Assembly: GCA_028869005.1 (NCBI GenBank)
Contig: JAGWTJ010000007.1
Coordinates: 1-36,564, forward strand
Direction: 5' to 3'
Length of the DNA: 36,564 bases
Source: Burkholderiales bacterium
GTDB taxonomy: Bacteria; Pseudomonadota; Gammaproteobacteria; Burkholderiales; Burkholderiaceae_C
Part shown: positions 7,837 through 15,009 of the stretch, in pieces
Position numbering within the stretch: position 1 is the first letter of the stretch
Layout of the letters: each line of letters starts with the position of its first letter
Notes under the pieces: generated by a model
What the model was told of the DNA's origin: nothing
Databases searched by the model: none
What the model saw: only the letters and a program-made list of their open reading frames with translations
Translations under genes and position numbers: made by a program

Positions 7837-9861
7837 TCACGCGTCGCCCGCGCGCTTCGCGGCCGCCTCGCGCAGGGCGGCGACCGCCTCGGGGTTGACC
7901 AGCGTCGACAGATCGCCGGCGTCCTCGCCGAGCAGCGCGGCGCGCACCACGCGGCGCATCGTCTTCATGTTGCGGGTGCGCGGCAGGTCTGGCGCGAACA
8001 CGATGCGCGCCGGGCGAAACGAGCTGCCCAGACCGGCCACCACGGCGTCGCGCAGCTCGACGGTGAGGCGCGTGCGGTCGGCCGCGGCGTCGGCAGCGAT
8101 CACCACGCACACCAGCGCCGCGCCCTTGATCGCGTCCGGCACCGCCACCGCGGCGGCGTCGACGACCTGGTGCGTGGCCAGCAGCAGGGCCTCGATCTCG
8201 GCCGGGCCGGTGCGCTTGCCGGCGATCTTGATCGTGTCGTCGGAGCGGCCGTGGATGTACCAGCAGCCGTCGGCGTCGCGCACGGCCCAGTCGCCGTGCA
8301 CCCACAGGCCCGGGATGCGGCGCCAGTAGGTGTCGAGGTAGCGCTCGGGGTCGCGCCACAGCCCGCGCGTCGTGCCGATGCTCGCCTGGCGCATGACCAG
8401 CTCGCCGACCTCGCCGGGGCCCAGGCTGCGACCCTGCTCGTCGACGATGTCGGCACCGGTGCCCGGGATCGGACCGGAGAAGCTGGCGGGCTTGATCGGA
8501 ACCAGCACGTTGGTGGCGAGCAGCCCGCCGAGTTCGGTGCCGCCGGAGTAGTTCATCAGCGGGCCGCGGCCGGCCAGCACCTTGTCGAACACCCACAGCC
8601 AGGAGTCGGCGTCCCACGGCTCGCCGGTCGACGCGGCGACGCGCAGCGACGACAGGTCGTGATTCGACGCCGGTGCGCCGGCGTGGCGCATCATCATCCG
8701 CGCCAGCGTCGGCCCGATGCCGAGAAAACTGACGCGCTGGCGCGCGGCGACGCGCCACAGGCGGTCGTCGTGCGGATAGTCGGGCGTTCCTTCCACCAGC
8801 ACCGCCGTGGCACCGGCCAGCAGCGCTGCGGTCAGCTGCAGCGGGCCGACCAACCAGCCGAAGTCGGTCATCCACAGCAGTCGGTCGTCGGCCTTCAGAT
8901 CGAAGCACAGGCCGAAGTCCTCGCCGGTCTTGGCGACGAAGCCGACGTGCGTATGCACCGTGCCCTTCGGACGACCGGTGGTTCCGGAGGTGTAGACGAT
9001 CATCAGCGGGTGCTCGGCCGGCACGATGCGCGCTGGGTGCTGCGCAGCGCCGAGCGCGAGCAGTTGCGACCACTCGATTTCGTACGGCGCCGCCGCGCCG
9101 GCGGCCGGCGCAGGCGCCGGTGCTGACGCTGGCGGCGCTGCGGCACGCGGCGGCGCGTCGCGCCGCACCACGATCAGGTGACGCAGCGCGGGCAGGCCGC
9201 GCACCGCCTCGTCGGAGATCGACTTCATATCGATCTCATGGCCGCGGCGCATCGAGCGGTCGGCGCTGATCAGGGCCACCGCTTCGGCGTCGGCCAGTCT
9301 GGCCCTGATCGCCGCCGCGCCGAAGCCGGAGAACATCGGCAGCGCGACGCAGCCCAACCGCGCCAGCGCGAGGAAGGCGATGGCGACTTCGGGCGTCATC
9401 GGCAGGTAGATGCCGACCGCGGCGCCGCTCACCAGGCCGATCGACTCGAACCCCGAGGCGAGGCGGTTCACCTGTTCGGCGAGCTCGGCGTACGTCAGTC
9501 TGCGCACGGTGCCGTCCTCGCCTTCCCAGACGATGGCTTCGTGCTGGCCGCGCCCGGCTTCGAGATGCCGCTCGAGCAGGCTCTCGGTCATGTTCATGGT
9601 GGCGCCGACGCACCACTTCGGCCAGGCGAGGCCGTCGGACAGATCGAGCACCCGCGTGTAAGGGCTTCGGAAGCGGATCTCCAGGTAACGCAGCAACGCG
9701 TCCCAGAACCACTCGGGCTCTTCGCGAGCGCGGCGTTCGAGCTCGGGGTAGTCGGCGATCCCCGCGGCGCGCATGAAGCTCTGCCAGTTGGCCGCGCTTC
9801 GAAAGGCCTCGCTCGGCTGCCACACCCAGCCGTGCGCTGCGCCGCGCCCGGACCCGCTCAT
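7837..9861 (-). CDS. Acetyl-CoA synthetase-like AMP-forming acyl-CoA ligase
   Basis: 674 residues. It would activate a carboxylic acid with ATP and CoA through an acyl-AMP. The N-terminal ACAS-type cap is at about 20-75; the P-loop-like YTSGTTGRPKG is at 290-300, the YSGGTELGG block follows, and the hinge/A8 block reads GRSDDTIKIAGKRTGP. The C-terminal catalytic Lys is K633 in NMKTMRR, where most relatives read SGKIMRR. The size and the cap place it with acetyl-, propionyl- and acetoacetyl-CoA synthetases rather than with medium-chain or aryl ligases. An Ala/Pro-rich insert (about 239-258) interrupts the first half of the large domain. The ATG overlaps the stop of the upstream Dabb gene (ATGA), so translation is coupled. 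Substrate is undetermined. Confidence 0.85.
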   Translation of the reverse strand: MSGSGRGAAHGWVWQPSEAFRSAANWQSFMRAAGIADYPELERRAREEPEWFWDALLRYLEIRFRSPYTRVLDLSDGLAWPKWCVGATMNMTESLLERHLEAGRGQHEAIVWEGEDGTVRRLTYAELAEQVNRLASGFESIGLVSGAAVGIYLPMTPEVAIAFLALARLGCVALPMFSGFGAAAIRARLADAEAVALISADRSMRRGHEIDMKSISDEAVRGLPALRHLIVVRRDAPPRAAAPPASAPAPAPAAGAAAPYEIEWSQLLALGAAQHPARIVPAEHPLMIVYTSGTTGRPKGTVHTHVGFVAKTGEDFGLCFDLKADDRLLWMTDFGWLVGPLQLTAALLAGATAVLVEGTPDYPHDDRLWRVAARQRVSFLGIGPTLARMMMRHAGAPASNHDLSSLRVAASTGEPWDADSWLWVFDKVLAGRGPLMNYSGGTELGGLLATNVLVPIKPASFSGPIPGTGADIVDEQGRSLGPGEVGELVMRQASIGTTRGLWRDPERYLDTYWRRIPGLWVHGDWAVRDADGCWYIHGRSDDTIKIAGKRTGPAEIEALLLATHQVVDAAAVAVPDAIKGAALVCVVIAADAAADRTRLTVELRDAVVAGLGSSFRPARIVFAPDLPRTRNMKTMRRVVRAALLGEDAGDLSTLVNPEAVAALREAAAKRAGDA

Positions 9862-10166
9862 CGCGGCGACCCGCGCGCGGGCAGCTCGACGTCGCAGGCG
9901 ACGACCTCGGCGATGTGCGGCGCCATGAAGGCCTTCATCTGCTGGTGTACCGGCGAGACCTGGTAGCGCTCGTGGTCGCGCGCATCGTCGAAGGTGGCGA
10001 TCACGACCCAGCCGAACTGGGCCGCGCGCGACGCCACGTTGCGGCCGAAGTGGTAGTCGCGCACGTAAGGCAGTTCGGCGCGCACGCGAGCGGCGAAGGC
10101 CTCGGTGCCGGCCACGAACGGCGCGTCGGCGTCGCGCAGGTTCATCAGCACGGTGTGGTGGAACAT
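9858..10166 (-). CDS. Dabb (stress-responsive A/B barrel) domain protein
   Basis: 102 residues from ATG at 10166. The pattern MFHHTVLMNLR, the central YHFGRNVASR, FGWVVIATFDD, and YQVSPVHQQMKAFMAPHI matches the dimeric alpha/beta-barrel Dabb family, a ferredoxin-like fold found as small cofactorless enzymes or stress proteins. It is the first gene of a two-gene unit; its stop overlaps the start of the acyl-CoA ligase by 4 bp. The function is not known. An apparent extension upstream to 10385 is low-complexity Arg/Pro-rich sequence and overlaps the livK-type promoter, so it is rejected. Confidence 0.8.
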   Translation of the reverse strand: MFHHTVLMNLRDADAPFVAGTEAFAARVRAELPYVRDYHFGRNVASRAAQFGWVVIATFDDARDHERYQVSPVHQQMKAFMAPHIAEVVACDVELPARGSPR

Positions 10167-10292
10167 GGGGCTGGTCGGCGTCGCGCTCGCCACTCTCGCG
10201 GCGCTGCAGCCTAGTCGAACGCTGCCCGCGTGGCAAGGCGCAGGCGCGCTGCGCCCGGGGTGCTGCGCGAGGCCGCGAACGCGCGCCACGGC

Positions 10293-10340
10293 CAATCGCC
10301 CCAATCGCCCCAATCGCCCGCGCCGGGCGGGGCGGGGCGG
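10293..10340 (+). repeat. Three 9-bp tandem repeats followed by a G-run block
   Basis: CAATCGCCC occurs three times head to tail at 10293-10319. From 10325 to 10340 the plus strand reads GGG, GGGG, GGGG, GG separated by single C bases, a candidate G-quadruplex. The block ends six bases before the -35 box of the ABC transporter promoter. The repeat may vary in copy number by slippage; a regulatory role is a guess. Confidence 0.5.
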
Positions 10341-10346
10341 CACCGC

Positions 10347-10387
10347 TTGACAGCGGCCGGGCGGGATGATCGAATGAACAGTCATTC
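10347..10387 (+). promoter_or_regulatory. Promoter and operator site 1 (ABC importer operon)
   Basis: -35 TTGACA (10347-10352), 17-bp spacer, -10 TCGAAT (10370-10375). Overlapping the -10 is a perfect inverted repeat GAATGA-N4-TCATTC (10372-10387), whose core TGAACAGTCA (10375-10384) recurs with small changes at three other promoters in the cluster. Its position would block RNA polymerase, so repression by the cluster's TetR protein is inferred. Confidence 0.65.
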
Positions 10388-10406
10388 ATAAAAGCTGGAG
10401 ACCTCC

Positions 10407-11603
10407 ATGACCGGATCGAGAAGGACCGCCGTGCTCGGCCTGTCGGCGATCGCCCTGTGCGCCGCGCTGGGCCCCAACGCCTGGGCGCAGAAGGAGCCGC
10501 TCAAGATCGGCGTGCCGACGGCGCTCAGCGGCACCTACGCGCAGCTCGGCGACGAGGTCAAGCGGGCGGTGGAGTTCGCGGTCAACGAGGCCAACGCCGG
10601 CGGCGGCGTCGACGGCCGCAAGGTCGAGGTGCGCTTCCTCGACACCGAGGCCAAGCCCGAGCTGGCGCGCCAGCAGGCCGAAAAGCTCGCGCTGGAGGGC
10701 TTCAACATCATGACCGCCACCATCTCCTCGGGCGAGGTGCTGGCGATCGGCCCCAACCTGGCACGCTGGAACGCGGTCTACGTGTCGACCGTCGCCAAGG
10801 CCAACGACATCACCGGCAAGCAGTGCCAGCGGCGGCTGTTCCGCGTGAATCGCCCCGACTACTCGGATGCGGCCGTGGTGCAGCCCTGGCTGGCGACGCG
10901 GCCCGAGACCAAGTGGGCGATCGTCGCCGCCGACATCGCCTGGGGCCGCAACTCCGGCGAGAGCTTCGGCAAGGCCGCCGCGGCCACCGGCAAGACCATC
11001 GTCTCGGACAATTACCCGCCGTTCGGCAGCAACGACTACGCCGCGCACATCCAGAAGGTGGTCGATTCGGGAGCGCAAGGCATGTGGGTGGCGCTCGCCG
11101 GCCGCGACGCCATGACCTTCGCGCGCCAGGCCAAGCAGTTCGGGCTGTTCGACAAGGTCACCACCGGCGGCGTCAGCTTCACGACCGACGGCACCGTGAA
11201 GGTGCTCGGCGACGTCGTCAAGGGCATCCACACCATCATCAACTACAGCTCGACGCTGGACACGCCGGCCAACCGCAAGTTCGTGGCCGACTGGGCCAAG
11301 GCCTACCCGGGCGACTCGCCGACCAACTTCGGCGGCGAGACCTATGTCGGCATGCAGGTCATCTTCCAGGCCGTGAAGAAGGCAGGCAGCATCAAGCCGG
11401 CCGACGTCGCCAAGGCGATTTCGGGCGGCACCTTCGAGACCATCCTCGGCACGCAGCTGATGCGCAAGGACGACAACCAGCTCATCGGCCCGAACTACTT
11501 CGGCATCGTCGAGGCGGTCGACGGCAAGCTGCGCCCGGTCATCAAGATGACGATTGCGGCCCAGGCAGCCACGCCCGGTCCTGACGCCGGTTGCAAGTTC
11601 TGA
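10407..11603 (+). CDS. Periplasmic substrate-binding protein of a branched-chain-amino-acid-type ABC importer
   Basis: 398 residues, ATG with GGAG six bases upstream. A signal peptide is clear: MTGSRR, a hydrophobic stretch, then AWA-Q with cleavage after residue 27. The mature part starts with KIGVPTALSGTYAQLGDEVKRAVEFAVNEANAGGGVDGRKVEVRF, the hallmark of the LivK/type I periplasmic binding fold (Peripla_BP_6). Relatives outside amino acid transport bind aromatic or alicyclic acids, urea or amides. Sitting in front of two permeases, two ATPases and a CoA-transferase-SDR fusion, and under the same operator as badI and the CoA ligases, it probably captures the acid degraded by this cluster (inference). 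A 118-bp gap separates it from the permease gene, common where the binding protein is made in excess. Confidence 0.9.
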   Translation: MTGSRRTAVLGLSAIALCAALGPNAWAQKEPLKIGVPTALSGTYAQLGDEVKRAVEFAVNEANAGGGVDGRKVEVRFLDTEAKPELARQQAEKLALEGFNIMTATISSGEVLAIGPNLARWNAVYVSTVAKANDITGKQCQRRLFRVNRPDYSDAAVVQPWLATRPETKWAIVAADIAWGRNSGESFGKAAAATGKTIVSDNYPPFGSNDYAAHIQKVVDSGAQGMWVALAGRDAMTFARQAKQFGLFDKVTTGGVSFTTDGTVKVLGDVVKGIHTIINYSSTLDTPANRKFVADWAKAYPGDSPTNFGGETYVGMQVIFQAVKKAGSIKPADVAKAISGGTFETILGTQLMRKDDNQLIGPNYFGIVEAVDGKLRPVIKMTIAAQAATPGPDAGCKF

Positions 11604-11721
11604 ACGGCCTCTGCACGGGCGATCTCACTGCACGTCGGCGGGGCGCTCGTGATGGTGGCGCACGCCGTGCCGGTCGGCTGCGCCGCTGCCGCGCGACAGC
11701 CGCGGCGCAGGATTCGCTGAG

Positions 11722-12567
11722 ATGATCCAGATCCTCAACGGCGTCGTCTACGGCAGCTTCCTGTACGTGCTCGCCGTCGGGCTGGTGCTGATCTTCGGCC
11801 TGCGCCGCATCACGAATTTCGCGCACGGCGGCTTCTTCATGCTCGGCGCCTATGTCTCGCACGCGGTGGCCGTCCACCTGGGCTTCTGGACCGGCATGGT
11901 GGCCTCGGTCGCGGTGCTGGCAGTGCTGGGCGTGCTGCTCGATCGTTTCGTGTTCCGGCCGCTGGCGAGCGAGGAGCCGATCGTCACGCTGCTGGTGACC
12001 TTCGGCATGCTGTTCGTGCTCGAAGACGCCGTGCGCACGATCTGGGGCAAGAATTTCATTTCGGTGGCGACGCCGCCGGCGCTGGCCGGCTCGGTCACGA
12101 TCTTCGGCTCGCAGTTTCCTGTCTACCGCCTCTTCGTCATCGCCGTCGCCGTCGCGGTGGCGGCCGGGCTGGCGCTGTGGCTGCGCTCGAGCCGCGTCGG
12201 CCTGTACGTCAGGGCGTCGAGCGTCGATCCGGTGACGACCGGCATGCAGGGCGTCGACACCGATCGGCTGAGCGCGCTCGTGGTGGCGATCGGCACCGGC
12301 CTGGCCGGCTTGTCCGGCACCATCGCCGGACCGCTGATGGCGCTGTCGCCGTCGATGGGCGGCTACATCATCATCGACTGCTTCATCGTCATCGTCACCG
12401 GCGGGTTGACCAGCTTCACGGGCGCCTTCGTCGCGGCGCTGGTGATCGGGCAGTTCCACAACCTGGGCCTGGTCTACGTGCCCGAGGTGGCGTCGATGAT
12501 TCCGCTCTTGATCATGGGGCTGGTGCTGGGGCTGCGGCCGCAGGGCCTGGCGGGGTCCGGCAAGTGA
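11722..12567 (+). CDS. livH: LivH-type ABC permease
   Basis: 281 residues, about eight hydrophobic segments, beginning MIQILNGVVYGSFLYVLAVGLVLIFGLRRITNFAHGGFFMLGAY, the standard LivH opening with the NFAHG motif. It forms the inner-membrane channel together with the LivM-type subunit. AGGA lies nine bases upstream of the ATG. The stop overlaps the GTG start of the next gene (GTGA), indicating translational coupling. The symbol denotes family; the substrate is probably a carboxylic acid rather than leucine, judged only from neighbours. Confidence 0.88.
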   Translation: MIQILNGVVYGSFLYVLAVGLVLIFGLRRITNFAHGGFFMLGAYVSHAVAVHLGFWTGMVASVAVLAVLGVLLDRFVFRPLASEEPIVTLLVTFGMLFVLEDAVRTIWGKNFISVATPPALAGSVTIFGSQFPVYRLFVIAVAVAVAAGLALWLRSSRVGLYVRASSVDPVTTGMQGVDTDRLSALVVAIGTGLAGLSGTIAGPLMALSPSMGGYIIIDCFIVIVTGGLTSFTGAFVAALVIGQFHNLGLVYVPEVASMIPLLIMGLVLGLRPQGLAGSGK

Positions 12568-13586
12568 GCGCAGGCGCGGCACAGCGCGAGGCCGCCCGCG
12601 GCGCCGGCCCCGGCCGCCCAGCGGGGCTGCGGCTGCCGCGGCTCGTCGCCGTCGCGCTGCTGGTGATGGCGGCCGGGGCCGCGGTGCCGTGGGCGGTGCG
12701 CTCGCAGCTCGTGCTCACGCTGATGACGCAGGCGCTGATCTACGCCATCCTCGCCGTGGCGATCGGCTTCCTGATCCGGCAGAACGGGCTCACCAGCTTC
12801 GGCCACGCGGCCTTCTTCGGCATCGCCATCTACCTGCTGGCGCTGAACGCCAAGTTCGGATGGATGCCGGCCGAGCTGGCGGTGTTGGCGGCGATCGCGC
12901 TGCCGGCGTTGTTCGCCTTTGTGGTCGGACTGATCATCGTGCGCCTGCCGGCGCTGTCGTTCTCGATGCTCACCCTGGCGGTCGCGCAGTCGCTGTACGA
13001 GCTGATGCTGCGTTGGCGCCAGCTCGCCAACGGCGACGACGGCATGCCGGTCAAGCTGCCTTCGTCGCTGTTCGGCATCGACATCGAGTTCTTCCAGTCG
13101 CCCGACAAGATGTTCGTCGTCTGCTGGGTGGCGCTGGTGGCGGTGGTGGCGCTGCTCAGCGTCGTCGCGCGCAGCCACTTCGGCGTGCTCACCGTTGCCA
13201 TCCGCGAGAACGAGGAGCGCGCGCGCTACATCGGCTATCGCACGCTGCTGCCGCGCGCGCTGGTGTTCGCGCTGTCGGCCGCGGTGGGCGGGCTGGCCGG
13301 GGCGCTGTTCGCCCTCTACAACGCCTTCGTCACGCCGGGCGTGCTGAACTGGAGCCTGTCGGGCGAGGCGCTGATCATGGCGGTGATCGGCGGCGCGCAT
13401 GCGATCTGGGGGCCGGCGCTCGGTGCCGTCGTCTTCTTCCTCGTCAAGGATGCCGCCGGTGACCTCACCGAGCACTGGCCGGCGATCATCGGCGCGCTGC
13501 TGATCGTCGTCGTCGTGCTGCGTCCCGACGGACTCGCCGGCGCCCTGGCGCGGCTGCGCGAGCGCATGGCGGGGCGTGCGCGATGA
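12564..13586 (+). CDS. livM: LivM-type ABC permease
   Basis: 340 residues from a GTG that overlaps the livH stop by four bases. After a 28-residue Ala/Arg-rich N-terminus come about nine membrane segments. NGLTSFGHAAFFGIAIYLLAL and the cytoplasmic loop AIRENEERARYIGYRTLLPRALVFALSAAVGGLAGALFA, the coupling-helix region that contacts the ATPases, are typical of LivM. The reading frame is open far upstream inside livH, but that part is not conserved. The stop overlaps the livG ATG. Confidence 0.88.
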   Translation: MSAGAAQREAARGAGPGRPAGLRLPRLVAVALLVMAAGAAVPWAVRSQLVLTLMTQALIYAILAVAIGFLIRQNGLTSFGHAAFFGIAIYLLALNAKFGWMPAELAVLAAIALPALFAFVVGLIIVRLPALSFSMLTLAVAQSLYELMLRWRQLANGDDGMPVKLPSSLFGIDIEFFQSPDKMFVVCWVALVAVVALLSVVARSHFGVLTVAIRENEERARYIGYRTLLPRALVFALSAAVGGLAGALFALYNAFVTPGVLNWSLSGEALIMAVIGGAHAIWGPALGAVVFFLVKDAAGDLTEHWPAIIGALLIVVVVLRPDGLAGALARLRERMAGRAR

Positions 13587-14293
13587 CCTCGCTCGCGCTC
13601 GAGGGCATCGGCTTGACGCGCCGCTACGGCGGCTTCGCGGCGCTCGACGACGTCACGCTGCAGCTCGAGCCGGGCGAGATCCGCGGCCTGATCGGACCCA
13701 ACGGTGCCGGCAAGTCGACGCTGATGGACGTGCTGTGCGGGCGCGGCGGCAGCCCCGTCGGGCGCGTGCTGCTGGGCGGACGCGACATCAGCCGGCTGTC
13801 GGCGCAGGCGCGGCGTCGCGCCGGCCTCGCGCGTTCGTTCCAGAAGACCAATATCTTCGCCGCGCTCGCGGTGCGCGAACAGGTGGCGCTGGCGGCGCGC
13901 ATGGCCGAGGTCGACAACACCGACGAAGTGCTGGACGCGCTCGGGCTGGCCGAGCTCGCCGAGCGTCGCGCCGGCGACATCGCCTACGGCGACCAACGCC
14001 GGCTCGATCTGGCGCTGGCGCTGGTCGGCCGGCCCTCGGTGCTGCTGCTCGACGAGCCGGCGGCGGGGCTGTCGATCCAGGAGTCGATCACGCTGGCGCG
14101 CCTGCTCAAGGAACTGGCCGACAGCTGGAAGGTGACGGTCCTGCTGGTCGAGCACGACATGGAGGTGATCTTCTCGGTGTCCGACCGCATCACCGTGCTC
14201 AACCTCGGTCGCGTGCTCGCGCAAGGTTCGGTCGACGAGATCCGCGCCAATGCCGAGGTCGTGCGCGCCTACCTCGGGTCGAGCGTCGCATGA
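13583..14293 (+). CDS. livG: LivG-type ABC transporter ATP-binding protein
   Basis: 236 residues. Walker A GPNGAGKST at 38-46, a signature region reading IAYGDQRRLDLA near 133-144 (the LivG form of LSGGQ), Walker B VLLLDEP at 153-159, and the switch His in VEHDMEVIF. It pairs with the LivF-type ATPase on the cytoplasmic face to drive uptake. It is slightly shorter than the usual 250-260 residues. The ATG overlaps the livM stop, and its own stop overlaps the start of livF. Confidence 0.88.
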   Translation: MTSLALEGIGLTRRYGGFAALDDVTLQLEPGEIRGLIGPNGAGKSTLMDVLCGRGGSPVGRVLLGGRDISRLSAQARRRAGLARSFQKTNIFAALAVREQVALAARMAEVDNTDEVLDALGLAELAERRAGDIAYGDQRRLDLALALVGRPSVLLLDEPAAGLSIQESITLARLLKELADSWKVTVLLVEHDMEVIFSVSDRITVLNLGRVLAQGSVDEIRANAEVVRAYLGSSVA

Positions 14294-15009
14294 GCGCGCA
14301 TGAGGGCGCCGTGACGTCGCTGCTCAGCCTGCGCGCGGTCGAGGGCGGCTACGGCCAGGCGCGCATCCTCAACGGCGTCTCGCTCGACGTGCGACGCGGC
14401 GAACGGGTGGCCATCCTCGGGCGCAACGGGGTGGGCAAGACGACGCTGGTCAATGCCTGTCTGGGCATCGCGCGGCTGCACGGCGGCGAGATCGCGTTCG
14501 ACGGCCGGCCGCAAGGCGCGATCAAGCACTTCACGGCCGCGCGCTCGGGCATCGCCGTCGTGCCGCAGGGGCGGCGCATCGTGCCCGGGCTCACGGTGCG
14601 CGAGAACCTCGCTTTAGGCGCCGCGGTGCGGCGGCCGGGACGCTGGAACTTCGACACCGTCTGCGAACTGTTCCCCATCCTGCGCCAGCGCGCCGACACG
14701 CCCGGCACGGCGATGAGCGGCGGCCAGCAGCAGATGCTGGCGATCGGCCGCGCGCTGATGGCCAACCCCGAGCTGCTGATCCTCGACGAGCCCAGCGAGG
14801 GCCTGGCGCCGGTCATCGTCGACGAGCTGGCGGCGACCTTCGTGCGCCTGGCTTCGGAGAACACCGCCATCCTGCTGATCGAGCAGAACTTCAGCCTCGT
14901 GTACCGCGTGGCGCAGCGCTACTACGTGCTGTCCAAGGGGGCGGTGGTCGAGCAGGGCGGTGTCGAGGGCATGTCGATCGAAGACCTGAAGAAGCACGTG
15001 GCGGTGTGA
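14290..15009 (+). CDS. livF: LivF-type ABC transporter ATP-binding protein
   Basis: 239 residues, with an ATG overlapping the livG stop. Walker A GRNGVGKTT at 44-52, signature MSGGQQQMLAIGRAL, Walker B LLILDEPSEGLAP, and the C-terminal LIEQNFSLVYRVAQRYYVLSKG are all standard for LivF. It is the second ATPase of the importer. Its stop overlaps a GTG that opens the CoA-transferase-SDR fusion gene, so all six genes of this operon except the first are joined by 4-bp overlaps. Confidence 0.9.
   Translation: MSAHEGAVTSLLSLRAVEGGYGQARILNGVSLDVRRGERVAILGRNGVGKTTLVNACLGIARLHGGEIAFDGRPQGAIKHFTAARSGIAVVPQGRRIVPGLTVRENLALGAAVRRPGRWNFDTVCELFPILRQRADTPGTAMSGGQQQMLAIGRALMANPELLILDEPSEGLAPVIVDELAATFVRLASENTAILLIEQNFSLVYRVAQRYYVLSKGAVVEQGGVEGMSIEDLKKHVAV

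Noticed and set aside
10293-10319. Tandem 9-bp units as a CRISPR-like or iteron array
   Set aside because: Three direct copies with no spacers and no associated cas or replication genes; simple slippage repeat.
9862-10389. Extended N-terminus for the acyl-CoA ligase, giving 850 residues
   Set aside because: The extension is out of frame with the real Dabb gene it covers and runs over the importer promoter; the ATG at 9861 has an ATGA overlap with the Dabb stop.
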